DNA of 64,000 bases. Source: Alphaproteobacteria bacterium (lineage in GTDB: Bacteria; Pseudomonadota; Alphaproteobacteria; Rickettsiales; JADKJE01). Shown here piece after piece: positions 26,903 through 36,778 of the stretch. The stretch lies in the NCBI GenBank assembly GCA_016722515.1, contig JADKJE010000002.1:124001-188000 (forward strand), written 5' to 3'. A program made the translations under genes and the position numbers. Each line of letters begins with the position of its first letter. Positions within the stretch are counted from its first letter, which is position 1. The notes below the pieces were generated by a model. The model was not told where the DNA came from. It saw only the letters and a program-made list of their open reading frames with translations, and made no database searches.

Positions 26903-29239
26903 ATGACAAGTGCCAATGCAAACCAAAACGCAAAAGTTACCCGCGAAGAAGCCTTACGTTTCCACGAAGAAGGAAAGCCCGGTAAGATCGAAATTACACC
27001 AACCAAACCGCTGACAACCCAAAAAGAATTGTCATTGGCTTATTCTCCTGGGGTTGCGGAACCGTGTCTTGATATTCATAAAAATCCTGAAGACGCATAT
27101 CGCTACACATCCAAAGGTAATCTGGTAGCTGTTATTTCGAATGGTACCGCAGTGCTGGGTCTTGGTAATTTGGGAGCGTTAGCCTCTAAGCCAGTCATGG
27201 AAGGTAAGGCGGTTTTGTTTAAACGTTTTGCCGATATTGACGGAATCGACCTTGAAGTAGCAACCGAAGACCCAGAAGAATTTATTAATGCGGTCAAATA
27301 TCTTGGCCCAACCTGGGGCGGTATTAACCTCGAAGATATTAAAGCGCCTGAGTGCTTTATCATTGAACAACGTCTTAAAGAAATTATGGATATTCCGGTG
27401 TTCCATGATGATCAACATGGAACAGCGATTATTTCAGTTGCGGGTTTATTAAACGCGCTTGATATCACTGGCCGTAAAATTGAAGATATCAAGGTTGTGG
27501 CAAACGGCGCCGGTGCGGCGTCAATTGCCTGTATTGAATTAATGAAAGCCATCGGCGTTAAACATGAAAATGTAATTCTGTGTGATAGCCAGGGCGTTAT
27601 TTACCAGGGTCGTACTAGTGGAATGAACCAGTGGAAATCGGCACACGCCGTTGAAACCGAAACCAGAAGCCTGGCAGAAGCCCTTGTAGGAGCTGATGTA
27701 TTTTTGGGATTGTCCGTTAAAGGGGCCGTAACCAAAGAGATGGTCAAAACCATGGCTGAAAATCCTATCATTTTTGCTATGGCCAACCCAAATCCAGAAA
27801 TCACACCTGAAGAAGTATTGGAAGTAAGGGATGACGCGATTATTGCAACCGGCCGTTCCGACTATAATAACCAGGTTAATAATGTCATGGGTTTCCCCTA
27901 TATTTTCCGGGGAGCTTTGGATGTCCGCGCAAAAGAAATTAACCAGGAAATGAAAATTGCGGCCGCTCGTGCGTTGGCTGGGCTGGCAAGAGAGCCGGTA
28001 TCCGATGAAGTATCGGCTGCTTATGCAGGGCGCAAAATGGAATATGGTCCAGAATATATTATTCCAACACCGTTTGATCCGCGTTTGATTTATACGATTC
28101 CTGTTGCTGTTGCTAAAGCAGCGGTTGATACCGGCGTGGCCAAAAAACCAATTACGGATTGGGATGCTTATGTTAACAAGCTCAAAGCGCGTTTGAATCC
28201 AACCGCTAACAATATGAATCTCATATTCCAGCGCTTGTTAAGCAATCCGCGCAAGATCATTTTTGCTGAAGGCGAGGAAGAAACAGTATTGCGTACGGCT
28301 TCTGAGTGGCGTGCTAATGGCTATGGTATCCCGGTGTTAGTTGGGCGTCGCGATCGCGTTGAGGCTGGATTTAAAAAGCTTGGCGTGACCGATCTTGCCG
28401 GCATTGAAATTCATAATGCGAAAGAATCAACCCGTAACGAAATCTATATTGATTATCTCACTGAGCGCCTTGAGCGCCAGGGCTTTTTGCGCCGTGATTG
28501 TGTACGGATGGTTAAGAATGACCGCAATATTTTTGCAGCATGTATGCTGGCGTGTGGTGATGGAGATGCGTTGGTTACGGGTCTTACCCGCAGCTATAGC
28601 GATTCACTTAAAGAAATTCGTTTAGTCATTGATCCTAAGCCAGATTACCGCGTGTGTGGGATCAGTCAGGTAATTACCAAAGACCGTACGGTCTTTATTG
28701 CGGATACGGCGGTGACAGAAGTGCCATCTGCCTCTGGTCTTGCCAAGATTGCTGTACAGGTAGCAGAAGAAGTGCGTCATTTAGGCCATGAGCCACGTGT
28801 AGCTCTGCTGTCTTTTTCTAATTTTGGTAACCCGATGCAGGAAACCGCGCAGCGTATCCGTGATGCAGTTAAAATTTTGGACACACTTGACGTTGACTTT
28901 GAATATGAAGGTGAAATGGCCGCCGATGTGGCGCTGAATAGCGATTTGCAAAAACTCTTCCCATTCTGCCGTTTATCTGCACCAGCTAACGTATTGATTA
29001 TGCCAGCTCTGCACTCAGCCAGCATTTCGTTTAAGCTGATCCAGGAATTGGGGGGCGGTGTGGTCATCGGTCCTATTCTTACTGGCTTAAGCCGACCTGT
29101 TCAAATCGTTGAGATGGGTTCATCGGTATCGGATGTTCTCAACCTAGCGGCATTGGCGGCGGTTAACTCGATGGATCAAGGGCATTTAAAGCAAGTGCGT
29201 GCGATCAGCGAAGCCAGAATACGCAAGGTTGTTGGATAA
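26903..29239 (+). CDS. maeB: NADP-dependent malic enzyme with phosphotransacetylase-like domain
   Basis: The protein converts malate to pyruvate with NADP. Residues ~20-430 are the malic enzyme part: SLAYSPGVAEPC, FHDDQHGTAIISVAGLLNAL and the nucleotide-binding NGAGAASIACIELM. Residues ~440-778 form a PTA/PTB domain, which in MaeB proteins is regulatory rather than catalytic. The length of 778 is standard for this two-domain form. The ribosome site AAAGGA precedes the ATG. It is monocistronic by appearance. Confidence 0.96.
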   Translation: MTSANANQNAKVTREEALRFHEEGKPGKIEITPTKPLTTQKELSLAYSPGVAEPCLDIHKNPEDAYRYTSKGNLVAVISNGTAVLGLGNLGALASKPVMEGKAVLFKRFADIDGIDLEVATEDPEEFINAVKYLGPTWGGINLEDIKAPECFIIEQRLKEIMDIPVFHDDQHGTAIISVAGLLNALDITGRKIEDIKVVANGAGAASIACIELMKAIGVKHENVILCDSQGVIYQGRTSGMNQWKSAHAVETETRSLAEALVGADVFLGLSVKGAVTKEMVKTMAENPIIFAMANPNPEITPEEVLEVRDDAIIATGRSDYNNQVNNVMGFPYIFRGALDVRAKEINQEMKIAAARALAGLAREPVSDEVSAAYAGRKMEYGPEYIIPTPFDPRLIYTIPVAVAKAAVDTGVAKKPITDWDAYVNKLKARLNPTANNMNLIFQRLLSNPRKIIFAEGEEETVLRTASEWRANGYGIPVLVGRRDRVEAGFKKLGVTDLAGIEIHNAKESTRNEIYIDYLTERLERQGFLRRDCVRMVKNDRNIFAACMLACGDGDALVTGLTRSYSDSLKEIRLVIDPKPDYRVCGISQVITKDRTVFIADTAVTEVPSASGLAKIAVQVAEEVRHLGHEPRVALLSFSNFGNPMQETAQRIRDAVKILDTLDVDFEYEGEMAADVALNSDLQKLFPFCRLSAPANVLIMPALHSASISFKLIQELGGGVVIGPILTGLSRPVQIVEMGSSVSDVLNLAALAAVNSMDQGHLKQVRAISEARIRKVVG

Positions 29240-29461
29240 TTGAGCCTGCCAAAAAGACGGGAGTGATTAAGCCGTTTCCGACTGGTTCCTAAAACCACTC
29301 AGTCCCACGCTAGTTTGGTCTGCTGACCTATGTATCGCGATGATGGGGATGATTGCCCATGTGGTGCCGCTTCATGAAGTGTCTGTAGGTGCTTACGCGA
29401 CAGAGGCCAACGATGTTGCAGCGGTTGCGTAACAAACGCAATTCCCTTTCAAAAACCAAGG

Positions 29462-30379
29462 TTACTTAGGAAAATCCAACTGCATCATATCATAATGCTC
29501 AGGACGCTCAGTCCAGTTATCTTTTACTTTTACGTGTAGAAATAAATGCACTTTGCGATTAAGGGTGGATTCTAATTCTTTGCGGGCGGTTTCGCTGATA
29601 TGTTTAATTTTAGAACCATGTTTACCAATGATGATTTTTTTCTGGGCATCGCGCAATACATAAATCACCTGACGGATTAACAGGCTGCCGTCGGCTTTTT
29701 CTTCAAATTCTTCGGTTTCAATACAGGTTGAATACGGAAGCTCCTGCTCGGTTTCGAGGTAAATTTGCTCACGGGTCATTTCAGCAGCAAGAAATTGAAT
29801 GGGCGCTGACGAGAAATCATTTTCAGGATATTGCCACGGGCCTGTGGGTGCTTTGGTGCTTAAAAAGTTAACCACATCCTGCACACCATCACCATGAATA
29901 GCCGACACCATGAATACCTGTTCAAATAATTTGGTATCATATAATTCCTGGCTGAGTGGCAACAACACCGATGCTTTGATTAAATCGACTTTATTGATAA
30001 TCACACACGCCGGGCGTTTTTCCTTTTGCAGTGCTTCAATCACGTGCCTGGTTCCGCCACAAATGCCTTTAGAGCCGTCCACCACAAGCGCTACGTAGTC
30101 GACTTCATAAAAACCACGCCATGCCTCCTTAACGATCGCACGCTCTAAACGCTGCCTTGGTTTAAAAATACCCGGAGTATCCACAAAAATTAGCTGCGTT
30201 GGGCCAGCCATTTTAATACCCATCATGATCGCACGGGTAGTTTGCGGCTTAGGCGAAACAATCGTTACTTTCTGGCCTATCATGGCATTCACCATCGTCG
30301 ATTTACCAACATTGGGAGCGCCTACCAAGGCAATAAAACCGCAACGCGTTTCGGGTGGATTAGTGTTGTGTGTCGACAT
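29462..30379 (-). CDS. era: GTPase Era
   Basis: Era is a GTPase that binds 16S rRNA and assists 30S maturation. The G1 motif GAPNVGKST, the switch region QTTRAIMMGI, DTPGIF and NKVD are present. A C-terminal KH domain contains IIIGKHGSKIKHI. I prefer the ATG at 30379; a TTG two codons upstream is possible. The start overlaps the rnc stop by 20 bases. Order lepB-rnc-era is conserved widely. Confidence 0.97.
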   Translation of the reverse strand: MSTHNTNPPETRCGFIALVGAPNVGKSTMVNAMIGQKVTIVSPKPQTTRAIMMGIKMAGPTQLIFVDTPGIFKPRQRLERAIVKEAWRGFYEVDYVALVVDGSKGICGGTRHVIEALQKEKRPACVIINKVDLIKASVLLPLSQELYDTKLFEQVFMVSAIHGDGVQDVVNFLSTKAPTGPWQYPENDFSSAPIQFLAAEMTREQIYLETEQELPYSTCIETEEFEEKADGSLLIRQVIYVLRDAQKKIIIGKHGSKIKHISETARKELESTLNRKVHLFLHVKVKDNWTERPEHYDMMQLDFPK

Positions 30380-31079
30380 GTTCAATCATTCCTAATAAAG
30401 CAGCCGCTGCATCGCGCTCTGCCAGACGTTTTGAGCTTCCATTAGCACGAACCGATTTCATGCCTTCTACTCTGACTTCTACGGTAAAATCCGGAGCGTG
30501 CGCCGGACCTTCCTGGTGTATCATTACATATTGCGGAATGGGTTTTCCGCGTTTTTGTGCCCACTCCTGAAGTGCCGTCTTAGGGTCACGCGGGGGGGCA
30601 ATCATCACATCCATCAATGGCTGCCAATGAAATTCAATAAATGTTTTAGCCGGCTCTAATCCACCATCAAGATAGATGGCACCGATAATGGCTTCCAGCG
30701 CATCTTCCAGATTGGCTTTATTCGATTCGCCTCCGGAAATACGTTCACCATGCGTCATGACGATAAAATTACCGACATCCAACCCTTGGGCAATCCTAGC
30801 CAGGGTTGCGCCACACACGAGCGCTGAATGCCGCTTTGCCAAACCACCTTCATTTTCGTCTGGGTAGCGCCGGATCAAATTTTCGGCGATAACCAAGCCA
30901 AGCACCGCATCTCCCAGAAACTCTAAACGCTCATAATGCACCACAATGGTTTCTTCCGTTGCCTTCCCTTTCAAGCTGGGATGCGTCAGGGATTCCTGCA
31001 ATAAGCTTGAATCCTTGAACGTATACCCCAGATGTTTTTGAATAGTTTCCAGCATGCGGTCATTGTGATAAAATGACAT
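30360..31079 (-). CDS. rnc: Ribonuclease III
   Basis: RNase III cleaves double-stranded RNA, including rRNA precursors. The signature ERLEFLGDAVLG starts at Glu50. The second acidic site is NLEDALEAIIGAIYLDGG, and a dsRNA-binding domain occupies the C-terminal 70 residues. At 239 residues it is full length. It sits between lepB and era, 11 bases after the lepB stop. Confidence 0.97.
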   Translation of the reverse strand: MSFYHNDRMLETIQKHLGYTFKDSSLLQESLTHPSLKGKATEETIVVHYERLEFLGDAVLGLVIAENLIRRYPDENEGGLAKRHSALVCGATLARIAQGLDVGNFIVMTHGERISGGESNKANLEDALEAIIGAIYLDGGLEPAKTFIEFHWQPLMDVMIAPPRDPKTALQEWAQKRGKPIPQYVMIHQEGPAHAPDFTVEVRVEGMKSVRANGSSKRLAERDAAAALLGMIEHVDTQH

Positions 31080-31090
31080 ACGATTAATTC

Positions 31091-31813
31091 CTATAACCGT
31101 TTAAAATTACGGCCAGTATTGCCGGTAGTCATCCATTTGAAAATGCCTGTCAGTGAGAAATCATGGGAGAAAAAGATGATCACAGCCCTGCCGACTAAAT
31201 TTTCTTTTGGAACAAATCCTACCGCACTCAACACCCGGCTATCTTGTGAATTATCACGGTTATCGCCCATAAAGAAAAAATGATCTGGTGGCACGATATA
31301 TTCGCCGGTATTGTCGAGCGCTCCATCTGGATCCTGATCAAGCGTTACAAATTCGTTGCCTTCTGGCAGCGTTTCTTTAACTTGTGGAATTTCAAGATCG
31401 GAAGCGCCATCATGATCGACAAACGGTTCGCCGAGTGGCTCATGTTTTACCGGATTACCGTTAATGTAAAGCAAACCATCTTTTACCTGAATCCTATCTC
31501 CTGGCAAACCAATCAGGCGTTTGATGTAATTGATTGAGGGATCTTTTGGCAATTTAAAAACAATGATATCGCCACGCTGTGGTTTCTTTTCAAAGAAACG
31601 GCCGCTGAACGCAGGAATTCCAAATGGGAACGAATAACGGCTATAACCGTAACTGTATTTTGAAACGAAAATATAATCGCCAATTAATAAATTAGGCTTC
31701 ATCGATCCCGAAGGAATATGGAAAGGCTCAAACGCGAATGATCGAAATGTCACCGCCAGTAACAAGGCGATTGCAAACGATTTTATCAATTCTAGAAAAC
31801 TCTGCTTAGTCAT
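31091..31813 (-). CDS. lepB: Signal peptidase I
   Basis: LepB removes signal peptides from secreted proteins in the inner membrane. One N-terminal membrane helix (residues ~7-27) precedes the catalytic Ser37 in PSGSMKP. The general-base Lys98 lies in YIKRLIGLPGD. The later box GDNRDNSQDSR is present. The length of 240 is normal. It follows gpmI by one base. Confidence 0.97.
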   Translation of the reverse strand: MTKQSFLELIKSFAIALLLAVTFRSFAFEPFHIPSGSMKPNLLIGDYIFVSKYSYGYSRYSFPFGIPAFSGRFFEKKPQRGDIIVFKLPKDPSINYIKRLIGLPGDRIQVKDGLLYINGNPVKHEPLGEPFVDHDGASDLEIPQVKETLPEGNEFVTLDQDPDGALDNTGEYIVPPDHFFFMGDNRDNSQDSRVLSAVGFVPKENLVGRAVIIFFSHDFSLTGIFKWMTTGNTGRNFKRL

Positions 31814-31814
31814 G

Positions 31815-33374
31815 TTAAACTCCTCTGGAAACTAAAGGCTTGCCTGTCATTTCTGCCGGAATAGGCAATCCCAAAATGGTGAGTACGGTTGGGGCAATAT
31901 CCGATAAGCGGCCCGAACTCACCTGCGTGTTTTTTAGACTGTCTGAAACAACTAAGAAAGGCACCGGATTTAACGTGTGTGCCGTATGCGGTTCACCCGT
32001 TTGGTGATCCTTCATTTCTTCAGCATTACCATGGTCGGCGGTAATCAGTAAGGCACCTTGTTCATTAATCACGGCGGACGCAAGCCTTCCTATACATTGG
32101 TCAACGGCTTCAACGGCTTTAATCGCCGCAGCCAAAATACCAGAATGTCCCACCATATCGGTATTGGCAAAATTAACCACGACCACATCAAATTTTTTGG
32201 AATGGACAGCCTCAATCACGTTATCTGCCACCTCAAAAGCCGACATTTCGGGCTTTAAATCGTAGGTAGCCACGTTAGGTGACTCGATCATTATTCGTTC
32301 TTCACCAGCAAATAAGGCCTCCTGGCCGCCATTGAAGAAAAAGGTCACATGTGCATATTTTTCGGTTTCGGCAATACGCAACTGCGTCAAACCGTAATCT
32401 GAAAGCACTTTACCTAGGACCTGGTTCATATCTTCGGATGGAAACAAGGTTTGGATAAAAGGATTTAAATAAGCCGCGTATTCGGTCATACCAATAGCGG
32501 TTGAAAATTGCGGGCGACGATTCGGCTTGAAACCATCAAAGCCAGGATTCAAAAGGCTATCTAACAATTGACGCACACGATCAGCTCTAAAATTAGCCAT
32601 CACAAACGCATCACCATCTTCCATTCCCTGATAATTGCCCAATATGGCTGGTTTCATAAATTCATCGGTGATATGGGCACTGTAATGAGTACGGATCATC
32701 GAGAGAATATCGGCGTGAGCTTCGCCTTTTGCATCAACCATAGCATCATACGCTAACGTTAACCGATCCCAACGCTTATCTCGATCCATGCCGTAATACC
32801 GGCCACCAGCCGTGGCAATATGAATCTTTGGATTGGATTTAATCCCATCAACAAACTGGCGGGCATACTCTTCTGCTGAAGAAGGCGGTGTATCACGGCC
32901 ATCTAAAAATAAATGCAAGTACACATCAACACCATGACTAGAAATGATATTGGCCAGTCCTAAAATATGCTGCTGGTGTGAGTGGACTCCTCCCGGGGAA
33001 AGCAACCCTGCTAAATGGCACCGCTTACCCGAATCCAATAATTGTTCAATCATCGCAGCAAGGAGTGGATGTTGGGCCAATGTACCATCATCAAGGGCTT
33101 TATCGATGCGTGGCAAATCCTGTAAACAGATCCGGCCACTGCCAATAGCCATGTGCCCCACTTCCGAATTACCCATTTGCCCTTTTGGCAAACCAACATC
33201 AAGGCCAGATGTATAGAGATAGCTGTGAGGAAAGCTACTGACGAAATGATCCCAATTCGGTGTCTGTGCCAAGGTGATGGCATTTTGGCTATCGCCCTCG
33301 TGAATACCCCATCCATCGAGGATACACAACACAAGAGGGCCTTTGATAAGCGATTGCGAGCGAGCGGAAATCAT
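31815..33374 (-). CDS. gpmI: Cofactor-independent phosphoglycerate mutase
   Basis: GpmI interconverts 3- and 2-phosphoglycerate using two manganese ions. The nucleophile Ser70 is in GNSEVGHMAIGSG. Metal ligands are visible in CILDGWG, NFANTDMVGHSG and ITADHGNAEEM. The length of 519 matches the family. A glycolytic gene next to lepB-rnc-era suggests one long transcript, since spacing is only one base. Confidence 0.97.
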   Translation of the reverse strand: MISARSQSLIKGPLVLCILDGWGIHEGDSQNAITLAQTPNWDHFVSSFPHSYLYTSGLDVGLPKGQMGNSEVGHMAIGSGRICLQDLPRIDKALDDGTLAQHPLLAAMIEQLLDSGKRCHLAGLLSPGGVHSHQQHILGLANIISSHGVDVYLHLFLDGRDTPPSSAEEYARQFVDGIKSNPKIHIATAGGRYYGMDRDKRWDRLTLAYDAMVDAKGEAHADILSMIRTHYSAHITDEFMKPAILGNYQGMEDGDAFVMANFRADRVRQLLDSLLNPGFDGFKPNRRPQFSTAIGMTEYAAYLNPFIQTLFPSEDMNQVLGKVLSDYGLTQLRIAETEKYAHVTFFFNGGQEALFAGEERIMIESPNVATYDLKPEMSAFEVADNVIEAVHSKKFDVVVVNFANTDMVGHSGILAAAIKAVEAVDQCIGRLASAVINEQGALLITADHGNAEEMKDHQTGEPHTAHTLNPVPFLVVSDSLKNTQVSSGRLSDIAPTVLTILGLPIPAEMTGKPLVSRGV

Positions 33375-33443
33375 AGTAAAACACTAAATTTAATGACAGG
33401 AAACTCTATCCATATATCATCGATTATCGATCCATGAAACGGC

Positions 33444-34148
33444 TTAGAGGGATGATTGAGCTTCAATTTCAGAAATGCGAAGCCTTTTCCCAGAAGCGAT
33501 ATAATACACTGCTTTTGCAAAATTGGCAGCATAATCGCCTAATCTTTCAAAATTTTTGGCAGCAAACATCACTTGAACCGCTTGTTCAATCTTACGAGGA
33601 TCACTTATCATTTCTTTTTGAATGGCCAAAAACAACTGGTGGTAGTGAGCATCAACATCATCATCTCTCTTCCATACAGCGACAGCCGCCTCTTGGTCCA
33701 GATGTTCAAATGCCAAAATAACTTCAGAAATCATGTTTTCCACTACCACCGCAATTTTATCAAAATAGGTAATGACTTCATTGGAAAAGAGTGAAATATC
33801 TTTTTCTTTTTCAGAAATACGATTGGCTCGTTTGGCAATGTTTTTAGCAATATCGCCCATACGCTCAAGAATGGTCGCCAACTTCAACGAAATGGTAATT
33901 AAACGCAAGTCAATGGCCATTGGCTGACGAAGCGCAAGCAAACTGGTTGCGTGTTTTTCAATGATCACATCAAGCTGGTTGATTTCTTTATCCAGCTCTG
34001 CGGTTTTATCGGTAAAATTAATAAAGGTACGCTCAATCGACTGGCGCGACATTTCGATGATCTCAAGCACCAGCTTCGCCATCTGCACAATCGAACCTCT
34101 GAGTTTATTCAATTCTTGATCGTAAGTACTTACAGTATGATTCGACAT
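33444..34148 (-). CDS. phoU: Phosphate signalling protein PhoU
   Basis: PhoU links the Pst phosphate transporter to the PhoR kinase. The 234-residue protein is the usual pair of three-helix bundles. It shows MAIDLRLITISLKLATILERMGD, split around conserved acidic metal-binding positions, and repeats the pattern at FAAKNFERLGDYAANFAKA. The ATG at 34148 has a good AGAGGA site; the in-frame TTG at 34163 would include that site in the coding region. No pst or phoBR genes are near. Confidence 0.93.
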   Translation of the reverse strand: MSNHTVSTYDQELNKLRGSIVQMAKLVLEIIEMSRQSIERTFINFTDKTAELDKEINQLDVIIEKHATSLLALRQPMAIDLRLITISLKLATILERMGDIAKNIAKRANRISEKEKDISLFSNEVITYFDKIAVVVENMISEVILAFEHLDQEAAVAVWKRDDDVDAHYHQLFLAIQKEMISDPRKIEQAVQVMFAAKNFERLGDYAANFAKAVYYIASGKRLRISEIEAQSSL

Positions 34149-34169
34149 GACTGTTCCTCTCAATAAAAA

Positions 34170-34625
34170 CTATGACCGATGATACGGATGCCCCTGGCTA
34201 ATACTATACGCCCTATAGAGTTGTTCCGCAAGCAAGACACGCACAAGCATGTGCGGCCAGGTCATTATACCTAACGACATTAACACATGCGCTCTTTTTC
34301 GCAACTGTTCATTAATACCATCTGCTCCGCCAATAACAAAACACAAATGAGTATGATGCGTTTGTCTCCATATTTCTAGGTTTTTTGCGAAGGTTTCGCT
34401 TGAAAATTCTTTTCCCTTTTCATCAAGAATAATAAGGGTTGATTGTGGCGGAATCGCTTGTTGCAATAATTTATTTTCATCATCACGCAATTGATTACCT
34501 GATGATTTGGGTGATTGCAATTCGATCACTGAAATTTTCCAGGGAATACGCTGGACATAGTCATTGAACAACCCTGCATAGGCAGAATTCTTCATTTTAC
34601 CAATGGCAATAATGGTAAGCTTCAC
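34170..34625 (-). CDS. rlmH: 23S rRNA pseudouridine-1915 N3-methyltransferase RlmH
   Basis: RlmH methylates pseudouridine 1915 in helix 69 of 23S rRNA. The SPOUT fold signature is seen in LIILDEKGKEFSSE, FVIGGADGI and the C-terminal YRAYSISQGHPYHR. At 151 residues it is full length. It lies just after rsfS, the usual ribosome-associated pair, with phoU 21 bases downstream. Confidence 0.96.
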   Translation of the reverse strand: MKLTIIAIGKMKNSAYAGLFNDYVQRIPWKISVIELQSPKSSGNQLRDDENKLLQQAIPPQSTLIILDEKGKEFSSETFAKNLEIWRQTHHTHLCFVIGGADGINEQLRKRAHVLMSLGIMTWPHMLVRVLLAEQLYRAYSISQGHPYHRS

Positions 34626-34654
34626 CTGGCACTCCTTAACGAAGATAAATCCAT

Positions 34655-35062
34655 CTATTCGACGGTTTCCACCTGTTCAGGAATCACCACATCCCACATT
34701 TTTTCCAGATTATAAAAGGTTCTGGCTTCAGGTACAAAGAGATGAACAACAACATCACCCAGGTCAACAAGGACCCAGTTTCTGCTTTCTTTGCCTTCAA
34801 TGCTCAGAGGAGTTATGCCGATTTCCTTAAGCGCTACCGAGACATATTGGGCAAGCGCCAATACGTGACGATCAGAAATCCCGCTTGCAACCACCATAGC
34901 GTCTGCAACGTCGGTTTTTCCGCGCAAATTAATGGATACGATGTCTTGGGCTTTATGCTCCGAAAGAGATGATTCTATCGTTTGAAGAACCTCTTGAAGC
35001 CCTGGTAGTTGTTTTTCTTCAAAGGCCGCCTGGGTAGGCGCCGGTGCGTGGGGTACTTTCAT
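34655..35062 (-). CDS. rsfS: Ribosome silencing factor RsfS
   Basis: RsfS binds ribosomal protein L14 and blocks subunit joining in starvation. The conserved parts are DIVSINLRGKTDVADAMVVASG, read as a leading strand plus helix, then the GKESRNWVLVDLGDVVVHLF block, here slightly over 20 positions long. The length of 135 is typical. It stands between nadD and rlmH as in most bacteria. Confidence 0.95.
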   Translation of the reverse strand: MKVPHAPAPTQAAFEEKQLPGLQEVLQTIESSLSEHKAQDIVSINLRGKTDVADAMVVASGISDRHVLALAQYVSVALKEIGITPLSIEGKESRNWVLVDLGDVVVHLFVPEARTFYNLEKMWDVVIPEQVETVE

Positions 35063-35084
35063 TATGTTATAGTCTCCTCAATTA

Positions 35085-35690
35085 TCATTGTATCATAATT
35101 CTTGCAATGTTTCCAGCTCTGTTTCCAGCTCTTTTCAACTGCCTAATAGCAGTCGAAGATTGCCGATTTACGGGGCCTGCAGCCATAGCCCAAGCGGGGG
35201 ATCCGGTACGCATCAGCACCTGCGGTTTCACTCTCAACGAGCTAAAACGTTTAACGAAAGGGCAATTGACAATTGTCCGAGTCCTTTGCCCCCTATCAAC
35301 GAAAAGAAGCGGTAGTTCGCGTACTAATTGATCCCATTCTTTCCAGTGATGCAGTTCCGCGACGATATCACCTCCCATGATCCAAACAAACCGATAGCCT
35401 CGATATCGGTTTTTTAAATAGCGAATGACATCGATAGAATAGGTGGATGCCAAACGACATTCATCGTCTCTTACTTTTATCCGATAATCCCTAGAAACGA
35501 AAGCTTTTGCTTCGTCCACACGCTCGGTGAAGGGCGCCATCTCTTGTATTTTTTTTAAGGGATTTTGATAAGCAACCAGCCACCAAACCTGGTCTAAACC
35601 CAATATTTTTATGGCTCGATGACTAATATGGAGATGCCCTTCATGTGCAGGATTAAACGATCCACCAAGCAGTCCTATTCGCTTCCCCAT
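35085..35690 (-). CDS. nadD: Nicotinate-nucleotide adenylyltransferase
   Basis: NadD adenylates nicotinate mononucleotide in NAD synthesis. GGSFNPAHEGH at residues 9-19 carries the HxGH nucleotidyltransferase motif. The family ISSTxxR motif near the C-terminus is less clear, the usual position reading VNRQSSTAIRQ. The length of 201 is normal. It is the first gene of nadD-rsfS-rlmH-phoU and later genes. The downstream NAD kinase gene at 60 kb completes NADP formation. Confidence 0.95.
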   Translation of the reverse strand: MGKRIGLLGGSFNPAHEGHLHISHRAIKILGLDQVWWLVAYQNPLKKIQEMAPFTERVDEAKAFVSRDYRIKVRDDECRLASTYSIDVIRYLKNRYRGYRFVWIMGGDIVAELHHWKEWDQLVRELPLLFVDRGQRTRTIVNCPFVKRFSSLRVKPQVLMRTGSPAWAMAAGPVNRQSSTAIRQLKRAGNRAGNIARIMIQ

Positions 35691-35746
35691 AAGTAATTAT
35701 CTAAAAAATTTCACTATTTTACTTGGCATTTACTTATACTTCACCA

Positions 35747-35778
35747 ATGGTTAACCAATATTGTAGTAACATGGTTAG
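35747..35778 (+). promoter_or_regulatory. Candidate CtrA-type sites upstream of the pilin gene
   Basis: ATGGTTAA at 35747-35754 is the reverse complement of the TTAACCAT core of CtrA sites and lies within the palindrome TGGTTAACCA. A second ATGGTTAG starts at 35771. Both are 50-80 bases before the pilin start. Confidence 0.3.
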
Positions 35779-35828
35779 TATCAGCAGGTCCACATTTGGT
35801 TTAACTTAGAATACTAGGAGAAAATTAT

Positions 35829-36659
35829 ATGAAAAAATCGCGATTTACAAGCCCTAATAAACAATCAGGCTTTACCCTTGTAGAGCTGTCCATCGTGCTG
35901 GTCATTATCGGACTGATTGTAGGTGGGGTATTGGTTGGCCAAGACTTAATACGTGCGGCAGAGGTTCGGGCGACTGTATCTCAAGTGGAACGTTTTAATG
36001 CGGCTATTAATACTTTCCGTGGTAAATACGGACAAGTACCGGGAGATATCACCCGCGCAGCCATTTTCGGTTTAGGAACTGGTACCGATGGTGATGGTGA
36101 CGGTCTGTTCGAAGATGCTAACGGCGCTGGTTCCATTACAGATGCAAGTGGTGAGGTTACCAATTTCTGGGCGCATCTTTCACATGCTCACCTCGTAGAA
36201 GGTCAATTTGATGGAGCTCAAACAGATGCCAAATTGTTTGATTCGTTCCCTGGAACAAAATTAAACAGAGGCGGATTTACCGTTTATGGTATTAACGGTT
36301 TCAACCACTTCCATATTGGTATCCAAAACTCAGCTACTGGTAGTGCTACCGCTGTTACAGCTGGTGTGTTACGCCCAGAAGAAGCGTTTGGTATCGATGT
36401 AAAATTGGATGATGGCAAACCTACGACAGGTATCGTACTTGCCCAAGGCGGTACAGCTGTCAGTGACGCCACAAACGGCGTAGCCATGGATCCAACCGGT
36501 GCAGCAGCAGCCACTCCAAATGACACAAACTGTGTTACAGGCAGTGCGATTACCGCTTCAACCGCTACAGCTCCATTTAGAGCTACAACCCAAGGTGCTG
36601 ACGAATATAACCTCGCCAACACTAACTTAAACTGCCAATTACGGTTAAGAGCTAACTAA
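35829..36659 (+). CDS. Type IV pilin-like protein
   Basis: A 14-residue basic leader ends in Gly and is followed by FTLVELSIVLVIIGLIVGG, a canonical class III signal with Glu+5. The mature part of about 260 residues is Gly/Ala/Thr-rich. It begins with a helix running into NTFRGKYGQVPGD, a pattern seen in many major pilin-like proteins. A paired cysteine near the C-terminus (Cys in NDTNC and NLNC) could form the D-region disulfide. AGGAG precedes the ATG, and a very strong terminator follows. No assembly genes are adjacent. Confidence 0.78.
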   Translation: MKKSRFTSPNKQSGFTLVELSIVLVIIGLIVGGVLVGQDLIRAAEVRATVSQVERFNAAINTFRGKYGQVPGDITRAAIFGLGTGTDGDGDGLFEDANGAGSITDASGEVTNFWAHLSHAHLVEGQFDGAQTDAKLFDSFPGTKLNRGGFTVYGINGFNHFHIGIQNSATGSATAVTAGVLRPEEAFGIDVKLDDGKPTTGIVLAQGGTAVSDATNGVAMDPTGAAAATPNDTNCVTGSAITASTATAPFRATTQGADEYNLANTNLNCQLRLRAN

Positions 36660-36694
36660 GCCTTACCAAAACTTGACAGTATTCTAAGCAAACC

Positions 36695-36732
36695 AACGCC
36701 ACCCTGTTTTTACAGGGTGGCGTTAGGTTTTT
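36695..36732 (+). terminator. Strong Rho-independent terminator after the pilin-like gene
   Basis: A perfect 13-base stem at 36695-36707 and 36712-36724 has a 4-base loop and is followed by AGGTTTTT. It may also serve the convergent parB on the other strand. Confidence 0.88.
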
Positions 36733-36778
36733 AAAGGGGATGCAGTATGCCGTGTCCCCAGACTCCCCTCCCCTATCC

